Shown: positions 1 through 7,202, counted from the first letter of the stretch. The stretch is 64,000 nucleotides of DNA from Candidatus Brocadia sinica JPN1 (GCF_000949635.1 NZ_BAFN01000001.1:1488001-1552000); one strand, 5' to 3'. The notes: generated from the letters alone by a model not told the origin. A program made the numbers and translations.

Positions 1-2154
1 GGTCGCGAAGGTGTAAGTAATTCCTCCGTCACCCGAGAGCATGACCGTGGCCCCATGGGCTGGCCCATCTGGGATGACGTCGAGGCTTATGCTCCCGAAG
101 TGCTGGTTCACCAGGTCGCTCGTGCCAGGGTCATGAGCCTCATACGTGCCGGTCAGGATCGTCCCCACGGGGAATTTACCGCAGTCTATAGCCGGAACGG
201 GGTTGCCGTTGAACTCGGCGCCGGTGATGGTCAAGGTAACCGGGGCGTATGGCTGAAGTGCAATATTTGCCGCAGGAACTGACGATGGGGCGGTGTTGTC
301 AACGCGTACCCTGATTACCTGGGCGCCGGGATAGAATGTGGGAGGACTGACATTCGGATCCTTCGCCTCCATCCTGATTTCCCATTCTCCCTCCATTGAT
401 GCGTTCGTCAGCCACCTGGCGAGTTTATCTACCAGCAGGAAGCGGGTGGAGGGAGCCGTGTGGTCTTCCAGGTACTCATACCAGCCCTCGCCAAGGCCAT
501 CCGCATCGTCGGTGGCCGTGAGGTTGAGGTTAAATATCGTGTCTCCAGGCGATTCCTCCAACTGTACTGCACCCACGAATTTTGTGACATCAACGTCAAC
601 CGTGTTGGTAAGCGGATGCCAGGTGTCAATACCGTCGTCTTTTCGTACCAGGATTCTGTACTTTAGCGGCAAAGCCCCGCCGCCAAAAGAATCAGGCAGG
701 GTGCCCGCAATACGTCCGGTGATGGTAATACCACCTCCAAAGGGGCTCAAGTTCACTGAAAAGATACCAATCTCCGCATCGCCTGTAGCCAGCCCGGTTG
801 CTGGATCAATGTCATCAACCGAGATGTCGCCAACGGTCTCGATAACCGGGGTACGTGCCTCCGCCTTTCCGTGCCGTAACTGGATAAGGCACTCCTCGCG
901 GTTTCCCCAGACCGGGACATAGTTCGGGTTTGCGGGGGGAGGTGGGGTCTCCCAGGATAGAATGGCGCGTAGACGGACGACCTTCGGCCCGGCCTCACAG
1001 GGCACTAGATATTGGGTGAAGTCTTTTTTGAGAAAAACAGCATACTGGACGTCCTCCGGCGGGATGGTCTGGAGGTCGTGGACCTGTACGGTGGCCGTGC
1101 CCATATAGATGAAACCACTGCCGTCTCCGAAGTCGATCCAGAAGGCTACGTACTCCGTTGACCCCTTGCCGCATAGCCCGCCGGAATAACCGTAAGGCCT
1201 TTTGACCGTGAGTACCGCCTCCAGCAGATCACGCTTGGAGCGAAGCCCGATGCACTTTAGCTCTTCAAAGCTGGTGTCTCCGTCCGTTACGACCTGAAGT
1301 TTGCCGAAAAGATCCGCGATTTCATTCGCGTTGAGTCCAAGGGACGCTAAAGGGCTGTCCCCGTTTGCTGTGACTAAGGCTGAGGTTGTTGTCTTAGCTG
1401 CCAGGAGCTTCTGTGCCTCTGCGAAGCCGAACCGGTGGACTGGCACGCCCTTGTCCGCATAGAGCGCCTTCCTCTGTGACAACGTTGGCGTCGCCAAAGG
1501 AGCGGCTTTGACCTTTATATTTGGGTCCAGGCCGGCAATAATTGGGCCAATCGGGTCGGGGATCTTGACCTGAAGGTTTTCCAGCCCTTTTGGCACATCA
1601 CCCACGAAGAAAGAGTACTTGGGATGAATCTGTACCTGGACGGTCATGACGTTCCCATAGACCGGCGTCCAATTGGGTTGATTTGCCGGCGGCGGCGTGT
1701 CCCAGGAAAGGATGGCCCGCACCCTGACAATGTTCTCGGTGGAGCAAAGCCTCTTGAACGGGGTGAAGTCCTTCCTCACGGCGTAACAGAGGGGCTTTTC
1801 TCCGGGGATGTTATGGACTCTCACGCTGTCCATTCCCACATCGTGCCAGACCCCGTTGTCGAATATGTCTACGTAGAATCGGACATACTCAAATGACCCC
1901 GGGCTGCAGATATCGCCTCCGTATCCAAACTCCTGCTTAACGTGGAGCGCGGCTTCCAGACGGTTGGATGGAGGGTTTAGCCCTACGCACATAAGCTCTT
2001 CGTAAGTCGTAATGCCTTGCAATAATTTGACTGGCTTATATGGACTCAGCTCCAGGTTGCCGAAGTAGTTGGGGTTTTGCAGGATCAGCGAACGAAACTG
2101 TGCCCGCTCTCGTTCTAATGTTGGTATATTTTCTGAAGTTCCACAAGTTTTCAT
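1..2154 (-). CDS. large protein with two internal repeats, partial (C-terminus beyond window)
   Basis: An open frame runs from ATG at 2154 to the window edge with no stop, so at least 718 residues are encoded. The ATG has a strong Shine-Dalgarno (GGAGGAG, 2157-2167). Two homologous segments of about 130 residues are visible: roughly residues 48-178 (opening TYEELMCVGL, closing near ILSWDTPPPANQPN) and 291-428 (SFEELKCIGL ... ILSWETPPPPANPN). Each carries a matching Y/F-x-V/I-D-F/I strand and a conserved cysteine pair. The later part looks like beta-sandwich repeats, with aspartate-rich DVDVTKF and DDADGLGEGWYEYL stretches. No signal peptide is seen. The family is not recognised. It is the last visible gene of the riboswitch-controlled minus-strand cluster and is more G+C-rich than the housekeeping genes. 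Structural or adhesive roles are only guesses. Confidence 0.85.
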   Translation of the reverse strand, partial: MKTCGTSENIPTLERERAQFRSLILQNPNYFGNLELSPYKPVKLLQGITTYEELMCVGLNPPSNRLEAALHVKQEFGYGGDICSPGSFEYVRFYVDIFDNGVWHDVGMDSVRVHNIPGEKPLCYAVRKDFTPFKRLCSTENIVRVRAILSWDTPPPANQPNWTPVYGNVMTVQVQIHPKYSFFVGDVPKGLENLQVKIPDPIGPIIAGLDPNIKVKAAPLATPTLSQRKALYADKGVPVHRFGFAEAQKLLAAKTTTSALVTANGDSPLASLGLNANEIADLFGKLQVVTDGDTSFEELKCIGLRSKRDLLEAVLTVKRPYGYSGGLCGKGSTEYVAFWIDFGDGSGFIYMGTATVQVHDLQTIPPEDVQYAVFLKKDFTQYLVPCEAGPKVVRLRAILSWETPPPPANPNYVPVWGNREECLIQLRHGKAEARTPVIETVGDISVDDIDPATGLATGDAEIGIFSVNLSPFGGGITITGRIAGTLPDSFGGGALPLKYRILVRKDDGIDTWHPLTNTVDVDVTKFVGAVQLEESPGDTIFNLNLTATDDADGLGEGWYEYLEDHTAPSTRFLLVDKLARWLTNASMEGEWEIRMEAKDPNVSPPTFYPGAQVIRVRVDNTAPSSVPAANIALQPYAPVTLTITGAEFNGNPVPAIDCGKFPVGTILTGTYEAHDPGTSDLVNQHFGSISLDVIPDGPAHGATVMLSGDGGITYTFAT

Positions 2155-2460
2155 CACTATCTCCTCCTTTGTTAAGCGGATGATTTTGCACCCACGTCTT
2201 TACTGACCATGGTAAGACCGCATCGAACCGATGCGGTTAGATCCACGGTTGTAACGCGTAAAATGTGGATCGTTCGGCTAAGCAATATTTCCGGAATAAA
2301 TCACAAAAGCATTCGTTTGCATTCACCTCCTTTCATAAGGCAAGAAGAGCCAAGACGGCGCATAAGGCGATTTTGACGAAGCATAGCAAAGGCGGCAACC
2401 CTGAGTTGGGCGAAGTTGTTCAGCTATCAACCGCACGCTAGGCGCCTTTTCTGATATTCT
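2155..2460 (-). other. long leader between riboswitch terminator and repeat-protein gene
   Basis: About 300 bases separate the riboswitch terminator from the ATG at 2154. The stretch contains a 9-bp hairpin (ACCGCATCG / CGATGCGGT, 2217-2237) and the possible 27-codon frame at 2301-2384. A G+C-rich segment at about 2340-2450 contains short inverted repeats (for example AGGCGCCTT). No other gene is recognisable. The length and structure suggest additional post-transcriptional control, but this is inference. Confidence 0.5.
2301..2384 (-). CDS. possible 27-aa leader peptide
   Basis: A short frame starts with MLRQNRLMRRLGSS and ends in MLL, lying in the leader of the repeat-protein gene. It is basic and contains a KGGECKR stretch; the GGAGGTGAA encoding GGE also looks like a Shine-Dalgarno for a nested 14-codon frame starting MQTNAF. 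There is no clear ribosome-binding site before its own ATG and no recognised homolog, so it may simply be structured leader RNA. Confidence 0.2.
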   Translation of the reverse strand: MLRQNRLMRRLGSSCLMKGGECKRMLL

Positions 2461-2517
2461 TAAAACAAAGAAGCCTTACTGCAAAGTTTTTACTAAACAT
2501 CTTCGGCAGTAAGGCTA
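2461..2517 (-). terminator. intrinsic terminator of riboswitch copy 1
   Basis: An 11-bp perfect stem (AGCCTTACTGC / GCAGTAAGGCT at 2473-2483 and 2507-2517) is followed on the minus strand by TCTTTGTTTTAAG. It sits just downstream of the c-di-GMP-I aptamer and is the likely expression platform. The same stem recurs at 5622-5670 after the second aptamer. Confidence 0.8.
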
Positions 2518-2531
2518 TCTTTTTCACTAAA

Positions 2532-2618
2532 GGATAAGGATCGTCTTTAACTACATCCTTGTATGTTGAAAGACCCTTTACATTGCGCCCCCTGATTACT
2601 CAGGGTTTGCCTTTATCG
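2532..2618 (-). ncRNA. c-di-GMP-I (GEMM-I) riboswitch aptamer, copy 1
   Basis: Read on the minus strand, the element has the GEMM-I landmarks in order: a P1 strand GATAAAGG running into GGCAAACC, a hairpin CCTGA-GTAA-TCAGG with a GNRA tetraloop, then a core GGGCGCAATG (consensus GGACGCAAAG), GGGTCTTT ... AAGGATGTAG ... AAAGAC, and the closing CCTTATCC that pairs with the 5' strand. It is about 87 nt long. The core has two substitutions from consensus (A to G and A to T). It lies downstream of the caspase gene and upstream of the repeat-protein gene, so it probably tunes the latter. Confidence 0.85.
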
Positions 2619-2702
2619 TATGTCTTTGTTTATTTCATTACCATCTACGTCTTCATGTAGTGCTCCACAGGTTGGCGTTAATGACAAGAAACACACGGCC
2701 AG

Positions 2703-3539
2703 TTAAATGGTAAATGGTTTCTGTTTTTCAAAGGCGCGGTTGATCTCACCCACCCGGAAATAGTTTGGCGTTTGGTCGGGTGGCATGCGGTTGACGATGG
2801 CGCGGCGAAAGGCCCGGTATCCCTTTTTAAATTTTCCTTCATTCCAGACCTGTAACAAATTAGCAGTAAACAATCCGTTAAACGTACCATCGGCTGACAA
2901 TTGATTGTCCTGACAGCCGGATATGAGGATTACGGAGGCATTGACTGCATCACGTGATTCCTTTAATTGAGGATCTTTTAAGATAGGATCATAAAATTTT
3001 TTGTTGTCACGATACGTGCGTACCGCCACTTCCATCGGCATGAAACGATACCGAATTTCCGGAGAGATTCCCTTTAAGCCCATTGTCCTCATGGCAGACT
3101 GATAATAAGCAAGCTTCGTTACCGTGCCACTGTGACAACTATCAGAAAAGACCAGGATACGCACACCCTGCGCAAATTTACCAAGCAAGGAGTAAATTTC
3201 GTCATCAACCAGTTCTCCATCATAGAGGCACCACGTTTCATCCTGTGCATCAGCTTCATCGCTGTTCAGGTCGGGGAGTTGGCCGCCGTGACCTGAATAG
3301 CTCAGCATAAAGATATCGCCGGATGTTAAAGTGCTGGCCGCCTTGTTGATTCCATCGATGACATTTGCCCGGGTGGCTTCTTTGGTGAGCAGGGTTTTTA
3401 CGTCAAACCCTTTTGATCTTGCAATCTCCGCCATGTCTTTGGCGTCCGCTTCGCAGGCATTGAGTTCTCCCGACCATCCGCCATAGTGCGCCGGGCTAAC
3501 GGCATTTAATCCCGTGGTTAAAGCAATCCCTTTTGACAT
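2703..3539 (-). CDS. caspase-family (C14) cysteine peptidase
   Basis: A 278-residue protein made of one caspase/metacaspase fold. The catalytic dyad is visible: His84 in SYSGHGGQ and Cys135 in FSDSCHSG, each at the end of a hydrophobic strand (GDIFML; VRILVF). An acidic stretch (DLNSDEADAQDE, 90-101) sits where caspases usually place substrate-binding and activation loops. There is no signal peptide, so a cytoplasmic location is expected. The start is well supported by AAAGGAGGACTT before ATG. Bacterial relatives (orthocaspases) often cleave after basic residues and some act in stress or defence; the substrate here is unknown. The gene lies between the exported C39-like protein and riboswitch copy 1, inside the c-di-GMP-linked cluster. 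Confidence 0.9.
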   Translation of the reverse strand: MSKGIALTTGLNAVSPAHYGGWSGELNACEADAKDMAEIARSKGFDVKTLLTKEATRANVIDGINKAASTLTSGDIFMLSYSGHGGQLPDLNSDEADAQDETWCLYDGELVDDEIYSLLGKFAQGVRILVFSDSCHSGTVTKLAYYQSAMRTMGLKGISPEIRYRFMPMEVAVRTYRDNKKFYDPILKDPQLKESRDAVNASVILISGCQDNQLSADGTFNGLFTANLLQVWNEGKFKKGYRAFRRAIVNRMPPDQTPNYFRVGEINRAFEKQKPFTI

Positions 3540-3606
3540 AAAGTCCTCCTTTTTGGTTAAGTTTGTAGGTAAGGGTCTGTTGCAAAATAACTATAAAAAC
3601 TCCTGC

Positions 3607-3630
3607 GGGTTCAAGTTGTAACTTGAACCC
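3607..3630 (-). terminator. hairpin downstream of the C39-like gene
   Basis: A perfect 11-bp stem (GGGTTCAAGTT / AACTTGAACCC) lies 48 bases past the stop of the 3678-4940 gene. On the minus strand it is followed by GCAGGAGTTTTTA, giving a weak U tract. It may be a terminator or an RNA-stabilising hairpin between that gene and the caspase gene. Confidence 0.5.
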
Positions 3631-3677
3631 CACGTTTTATATTATAGTAAGGGTAATGCGGATGTCGATAATGGTTA

Positions 3678-4940
3678 TCATCGTGGTTTCTTCTTTGATG
3701 ATTCTGACAGTACAAAACGAATTTCTCGGTTTTTCGATCCTAAGTTGAGGATTCCATCGCCGTCGATATCTTTGATGTGTTGGCGAACCTTCTCAAGGCC
3801 TTCTTCGTCATTCGGATCATTATTGGTTTGCAACCTATCGTGGAGATAGCCAATCCAGGGCCGACCCTTTGTTTTTCCACACTCAAAGACACGAACGGCA
3901 TGTCCGCCAGTGGGATTACCGTTATTGTCATCATAAGAAAAAACCAATTCCACATCTTCCCCTTTTTTAATCTCGTCACAGATAAATTTAAAGGTTACTT
4001 TAGCACCTCTATCTTTAGATTTAATCCCGCTGCTTCTGAAGTCACCGTTAGGAAGCGCTTCATCGGGTGGGTTTCCATAGCCACGTCCCTGGTGTTTGTG
4101 GATGAGCTTATTCTTCAAACCATTCTTTTTTAAATAAGAAAACTTTCCTTTCAGCATAGGTGTAAACCATACACCGTCGCCATCATTGCGTGCTGGTGCG
4201 CGGCGATCGGCCTCCATATCCAACTGTCCCACCAATGAATCATCACCCTTCAAACCGGGTTTATGGTCGTGGGGAACGTTGACTCCGAATCTGTCTTCCA
4301 AGTACTGGAGACTGTTTGCAATCGACATGGGAAAGCACTGATTCTTGGCCGTTTGTACATTCACAGCGTTTGGCTGTGTGTGTTTCGTGTTTTTTCCTCT
4401 GGGTCTGAACTGTATCAGATTAGGTGGTGGTGCTTCGCCGATCACCGCAGTCTGAGAATCGCCAGCGCCTTCGGCGTTCCAAAGTGCAACCCCAACATCA
4501 AAGTCGCCTCTTTCACCGTCGGAAAAATCGTCTTGCGGACTAGAAGCAAACTCTATGTGAGCGCTTAGTTCACTAACATCCGTAGGGGTACTGAGACCAA
4601 GGCTGAAGTATGTTGTGACTGTACCGTAGTTCACGTCAACAGGTAGATTCTGAACAACCCATCCAGCATCGGAGAAGATATTGAGAAAGCCGCTGGATAT
4701 ATCAGTTGAAGAGGACAGAAGCTCTGGATTTGCACTGACGCGGCCCCAATCTGAATTTTCCTGGGTTACAGCAGAAAAGACGAAATCCACTTGCTCAAAG
4801 TTAACACCCTGTCCGGGCCCCACGGTAATGCCATCCGCATTAGCGAGGGTTACCGTGGTATTGGCGGTGAAGATCCAAAGTCCGATTAACACCGGTAATA
4901 TCGTTGTGATCCTCTTTGTTACCGTGAACCTTTTTTTCAT
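3678..4940 (-). CDS. exported protein with predicted papain/C39-like peptidase domain
   Basis: A 420-residue protein with an N-terminal signal peptide (KKR start, hydrophobic 11-33, cut near TLANA). Residues about 35-170 look like an extracellular beta domain containing a D-x-D-x-G pattern. The C-terminal half has a cysteine-peptidase-like layout: Cys202 in NQCFPMSIANSLQYL at the start of a helix, His347 in GGHAVRVF and Asp368 in GYLHD. This matches C39/papain-like families by order and spacing only. A calcium-loop-like DIDGDGILN follows at 391-399. Shine-Dalgarno AAGGAGGG precedes ATG. It is probably exported across the inner membrane. The peptidase assignment is inference from motifs and could also describe an inactive fold. 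Confidence 0.75.
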   Translation of the reverse strand: MKKRFTVTKRITTILPVLIGLWIFTANTTVTLANADGITVGPGQGVNFEQVDFVFSAVTQENSDWGRVSANPELLSSSTDISSGFLNIFSDAGWVVQNLPVDVNYGTVTTYFSLGLSTPTDVSELSAHIEFASSPQDDFSDGERGDFDVGVALWNAEGAGDSQTAVIGEAPPPNLIQFRPRGKNTKHTQPNAVNVQTAKNQCFPMSIANSLQYLEDRFGVNVPHDHKPGLKGDDSLVGQLDMEADRRAPARNDGDGVWFTPMLKGKFSYLKKNGLKNKLIHKHQGRGYGNPPDEALPNGDFRSSGIKSKDRGAKVTFKFICDEIKKGEDVELVFSYDDNNGNPTGGHAVRVFECGKTKGRPWIGYLHDRLQTNNDPNDEEGLEKVRQHIKDIDGDGILNLGSKNREIRFVLSESSKKKPR

Positions 4941-4958
4941 TGTCTGTTCCCTCCTTAA

Positions 4959-5024
4959 CTAATTATGAGTGTCCTGCAAGGCTTGAAAAGCCTTGCAAAT
5001 AGCCGTATTCCAGCCTTTTTTCAT
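4959..5024 (-). CDS. 21-codon small ORF with strong ribosome-binding site
   Basis: The frame MKKGWNTAICKAFQALQDTH plus one further Asn and a stop is preceded by TAAGGAGGA eight bases before ATG, a better site than many real genes nearby. It lies between the LNPQPLPPG gene and the C39-like gene. A perfect 9-bp hairpin (4976-4996) is embedded in its coding sequence. It may be a small peptide or a translational leader for the next gene. Confidence 0.4.
   Translation of the reverse strand: MKKGWNTAICKAFQALQDTHN
4976..4996 (-). terminator. hairpin between LNPQPLPPG gene and C39-like gene
   Basis: GCAAGGCTT and AAGCCTTGC form a perfect 9-bp stem with a 3-base loop. No U tract follows, so it is more likely an attenuating or processing hairpin than a complete terminator. 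It overlaps the 21-codon frame. Confidence 0.4.
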
Positions 5025-5094
5025 CTTTAAAATCCTCCTTACATCTGGTATACTATTGCTTAGCCACTTGGGTGGCCTGGTGCCACAGTAATCA

Positions 5095-5457
5095 TCAATC
5101 ATCGACAAACTCGCGAATCTGCGATCCGATTGCCGTGGTTATCCTTTTTGACTGCTCTGTATTGCCCGACACCTCGGCGAGCTGATATTGTGTTACCGCT
5201 CGATCAATTACCGCGCGCGAAAGGAACGCAGCATACCAGGGCTGCGGTCCTGGTCCATAGCGCCAGGGATCAGGGTGAGGGCTAGCTCCGGGTGGGAGTG
5301 GCTGCGGGTTCAGCAGCGCCCATGACAAGTCGCGGAGAGCTTGGGCAACCGGACCGATAGTACCATACTGCCCCCATGGATCATCGGGGTTTGGATAAGG
5401 CACGGCATCGAGCAAATTAACCAATGCGGTTTTCGTGAGAGTGATGTTTTCATTCAT
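5095..5457 (-). CDS. LNPQPLPPG-motif protein
   Basis: A 120-residue protein with a central LLNPQPLPPGASPHPDPWRYGPGPQPW segment (about 48-75), rich in proline, tryptophan and glycine and flanked by helical ends. The LNPQPLPPG motif recurs in small uncharacterised bacterial proteins; no function is known to me. The frame is open 13 codons further upstream, but ATG at 5457 is chosen because CGGAGAA lies eight bases before it and the upstream ATG has no such site. No signal peptide is seen. It is the first gene after riboswitch copy 2 and its terminator, so its expression is probably c-di-GMP dependent. Confidence 0.75.
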   Translation of the reverse strand: MNENITLTKTALVNLLDAVPYPNPDDPWGQYGTIGPVAQALRDLSWALLNPQPLPPGASPHPDPWRYGPGPQPWYAAFLSRAVIDRAVTQYQLAEVSGNTEQSKRITTAIGSQIREFVDD

Positions 5458-5610
5458 GGTTTGATTTCTCCGTTTGTTTTTCCTGCCGAACAGCATTACG
5501 TAGGTATACGAAAAGTTGCAACATAATACGGCTTAGTACCGATAATACGCTTAGTGGTAACTTGTTATAGCCCTATTTGGTCATATAACTAAACCCCTTT
5601 TTTTACCCGT

Positions 5611-5670
5611 TAAAATAAAAAAGCCTTACTGCAAAGATATTTTATGGAAAACATCTTCGGCAGTAAGGCT
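5611..5670 (-). terminator. intrinsic terminator of riboswitch copy 2
   Basis: Stem AGCCTTACTGC / GCAGTAAGGCT (5622-5632, 5660-5670) is followed on the minus strand by TTTTTTATTTTAA, a strong U tract. It lies 15 bases past the aptamer, as expected for a transcription-terminating expression platform. Confidence 0.88.
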
Positions 5671-5685
5671 ATCTTTTTCGCTAAA

Positions 5686-5772
5686 GGATAAGGCGCGTCT
5701 TTAACTACATCCTTGTACGTTGAAAGACCCTTTACTTTGCGTCCCCTGATTACTCAGGGTTTGCCCTTATCG
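5686..5772 (-). ncRNA. c-di-GMP-I (GEMM-I) riboswitch aptamer, copy 2
   Basis: On the minus strand: P1 GATAAGG, then GGGCAAACC, a CCTGA-GTAA-TCAGG hairpin with GNRA tetraloop, the exact core GGACGCAAAG, GGGTCTTT ... AAGGATGTAG ... AAAGAC, and CCTTATC closing P1. All main GEMM-I consensus elements are present. The family binds cyclic di-GMP (a variant binds cGAMP). The element with its terminator shares roughly 170 bp with copy 1, implying duplication. The regulated gene is the LNPQPLPPG gene and possibly the whole cluster. Confidence 0.92.
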
Positions 5773-5826
5773 TATGTTTTTGTTTATTCCTTCACTTTGT
5801 AAGACCAGCATTATCACATGCGATTC

Positions 5827-5854
5827 AAAATAACACGATATCGTTAGATGTCAA
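5827..5854 (-). promoter_or_regulatory. sigma70-type promoter for the riboswitch cluster
   Basis: On the minus strand a perfect TTGACA (5849-5854) is separated by 16 bases from TATTTT (5827-5832). Transcription would start about 50 bases before the riboswitch aptamer. It is divergent from the nadC promoter. Confidence 0.6.
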
Positions 5855-5874
5855 GAAAAAAATAATGATTGATA

Positions 5875-5903
5875 TTGAGTTCTCTTTGAAACACTCATAT
5901 AAT
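5875..5903 (+). promoter_or_regulatory. sigma70-type promoter for nadC
   Basis: TTGAGT (5875-5880) and a perfect TATAAT (5898-5903) are spaced by 17 bases, about 60 bases before the nadC start. Confidence 0.6.
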
Positions 5904-5964
5904 AGAGATGAAACAAGGATTAACGAGGTGTTGACAGACAAAAAATAAAAGATGGGTAGTTGTC

Positions 5965-6876
5965 GTGAACAGAAAAAATAAAATTGAATGTGAGAAGATA
6001 GATGCCCTTATTCAACTTGCTATTCAGGAAGATATTTTTACCGGGGATATTACGACTGAAAATCTCATTCCGGAAAACTTGATTGTAGAAGGAGCATTTA
6101 TAGCAAAAGAAAGCGGTGTTGTTGCCGGGTTGCCCGTTGTTGAACATTTTTTCTCTAAACTCGACAAGAACGTTTTTTTTAAACAATTGGTGAAGGAAGG
6201 AGTCTTCATTCATAAGGGTGAGACCATTGCTGTAGTAAATGGCAGATCGAAGGGTTTACTCTCTGGTGAGCGTATTGCCTTAAACTTTCTTCAGAGACTT
6301 TCTGGGATAGCAACTCTAACGGCGCAGTTTATTGAACGTATCAAACCTTTAAATACCTTCATAATGGATACGAGGAAGACCATTCCCGGATGGCGATATC
6401 TGGAAAAATATGCAGTGGCAGTGGGTGGTGGGGTTAATCACAGGATGGGCCTCTACGACCAGGTGCTGATAAAGGACAACCATCTGGATATAATAAAAAA
6501 CAAAGTATTATTTAACATATCTTCTCATGATAGTATTATTGAAAAAGCCGTGTCTTTTTTAAAACAACGAATAAAGAAGGGTATTTTGATCGAGGTAGAA
6601 ACGAGGACGCTGGAAGAAGTAAAGAATGCTCTTACAGCAGGAGTTGATATCATACTGTTTGATAATATGAACATCCAGCTATTGAATGATGCGGTAAAAT
6701 TGGTTAAAGAGTGGAAATATAATGAGGGAAAACGTCCGCCACTTACCGAGGCATCCGGAAATATTACCCTGGAAAATGTACATCTTGTGGCACAAACGGG
6801 TGTAGACAGAATTTCTATTGGCGCTCTTACCCATTCGGCGATGGCTCTGGATATTTCCTTAGAGATATCTATATAA
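5965..6876 (+). CDS. nadC: nicotinate-nucleotide pyrophosphorylase (quinolinate phosphoribosyltransferase)
   Basis: NadC converts quinolinate and PRPP to nicotinate mononucleotide, CO2 and pyrophosphate in de novo NAD synthesis. The 303-residue product shows the family hallmarks: GDITTENL near the N-terminus, SGERIALNFLQRLSGIAT, the catalytic-loop sequence DTRKTIPGWRYLEKYAV, GGGVNHRMGLYDQVLIKDNH, then EVETRTLEE, ILFDNM and the C-terminal ISIGALTHS. The start is GTG, with no strong Shine-Dalgarno. A short extra segment after KDNHLD is slightly longer than usual. The gene stands alone behind its own promoter, back to back with the riboswitch cluster. Confidence 0.96.
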   Translation: MNRKNKIECEKIDALIQLAIQEDIFTGDITTENLIPENLIVEGAFIAKESGVVAGLPVVEHFFSKLDKNVFFKQLVKEGVFIHKGETIAVVNGRSKGLLSGERIALNFLQRLSGIATLTAQFIERIKPLNTFIMDTRKTIPGWRYLEKYAVAVGGGVNHRMGLYDQVLIKDNHLDIIKNKVLFNISSHDSIIEKAVSFLKQRIKKGILIEVETRTLEEVKNALTAGVDIILFDNMNIQLLNDAVKLVKEWKYNEGKRPPLTEASGNITLENVHLVAQTGVDRISIGALTHSAMALDISLEISI

Positions 6877-7069
6877 AATTGTTTGCTCGAATTTTTTCAA
6901 AAAATGTTTGAATCCGAGAGAGTTGTTCAATAGAATCTACAATTTTGTAAAATTGTTCATAATTTTTCCGATTTTCTGTGAACTCTGCGTTCTGGTTCGA
7001 AAATAAGGCCTGACAAATAAGTGTAAGCATAAATATACCAATACCATAGGACAGAAATTGCATTTTCAT
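6869..7069 (-). CDS. hypothetical 66-aa membrane-anchored ORF (doubtful)
   Basis: The frame has one hydrophobic segment (residues 5-23) and a polar tail. Its ATG falls in the first 53-bp repeat and no Shine-Dalgarno precedes it. It overlaps the nadC stop on the other strand by 8 bases. It may be a real small protein or a chance frame. Confidence 0.2.
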   Translation of the reverse strand: MKMQFLSYGIGIFMLTLICQALFSNQNAEFTENRKNYEQFYKIVDSIEQLSRIQTFFEKIRANNFI

Positions 7070-7114
7070 CGTTTCAGGGTGTTGCTAGCGCAACATGATG
7101 ACTGGTTCGAAAAT
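7062..7114. repeat. 53-bp imperfect repeat, copy A
   Basis: Begins ATTTTCAT and ends GAAAAT, with GGGTG and CATGATGACTG inside. It matches copy B at 7150-7202 at 41 of 53 positions. Confidence 0.6.
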
Positions 7115-7149
7115 TCAAAATTAAGTGTTGACCACTCAAAGGCTTATGG

Positions 7150-7202
7150 ATTTTCATAGTTTCTGGGTGCAGCAAGAGTGGCATGATGACTGTTATGAAA
7201 AT
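7150..7202. repeat. 53-bp imperfect repeat, copy B
   Basis: Same length as copy A, bounded by a perfect 8-bp inverted pair, ATTTTCAT and ATGAAAAT. It sits directly before kdsB and may be a small intergenic repeat family. Confidence 0.6.

Noticed and set aside
338-922. 194-aa plus-strand open frame and other frames at 55-282, 460-666 and 1624-1896
   Set aside because: They are antisense to the large minus-strand protein (1-2154), lack ribosome-binding sites and have low-complexity composition.
2532-2618. Cobalamin, TPP or SAM riboswitch for the duplicated leader element
   Set aside because: No B12 box or T-loop elements; the GGCAAACC, GNRA hairpin and GACGCAAAG order is specific to GEMM-I.
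3777-4962. Plus-strand frames at 3777-4133, 4263-4568 and 4681-4962
   Set aside because: Antisense to the exported C39-like gene, which has a signal peptide, recognisable motifs and a strong start.
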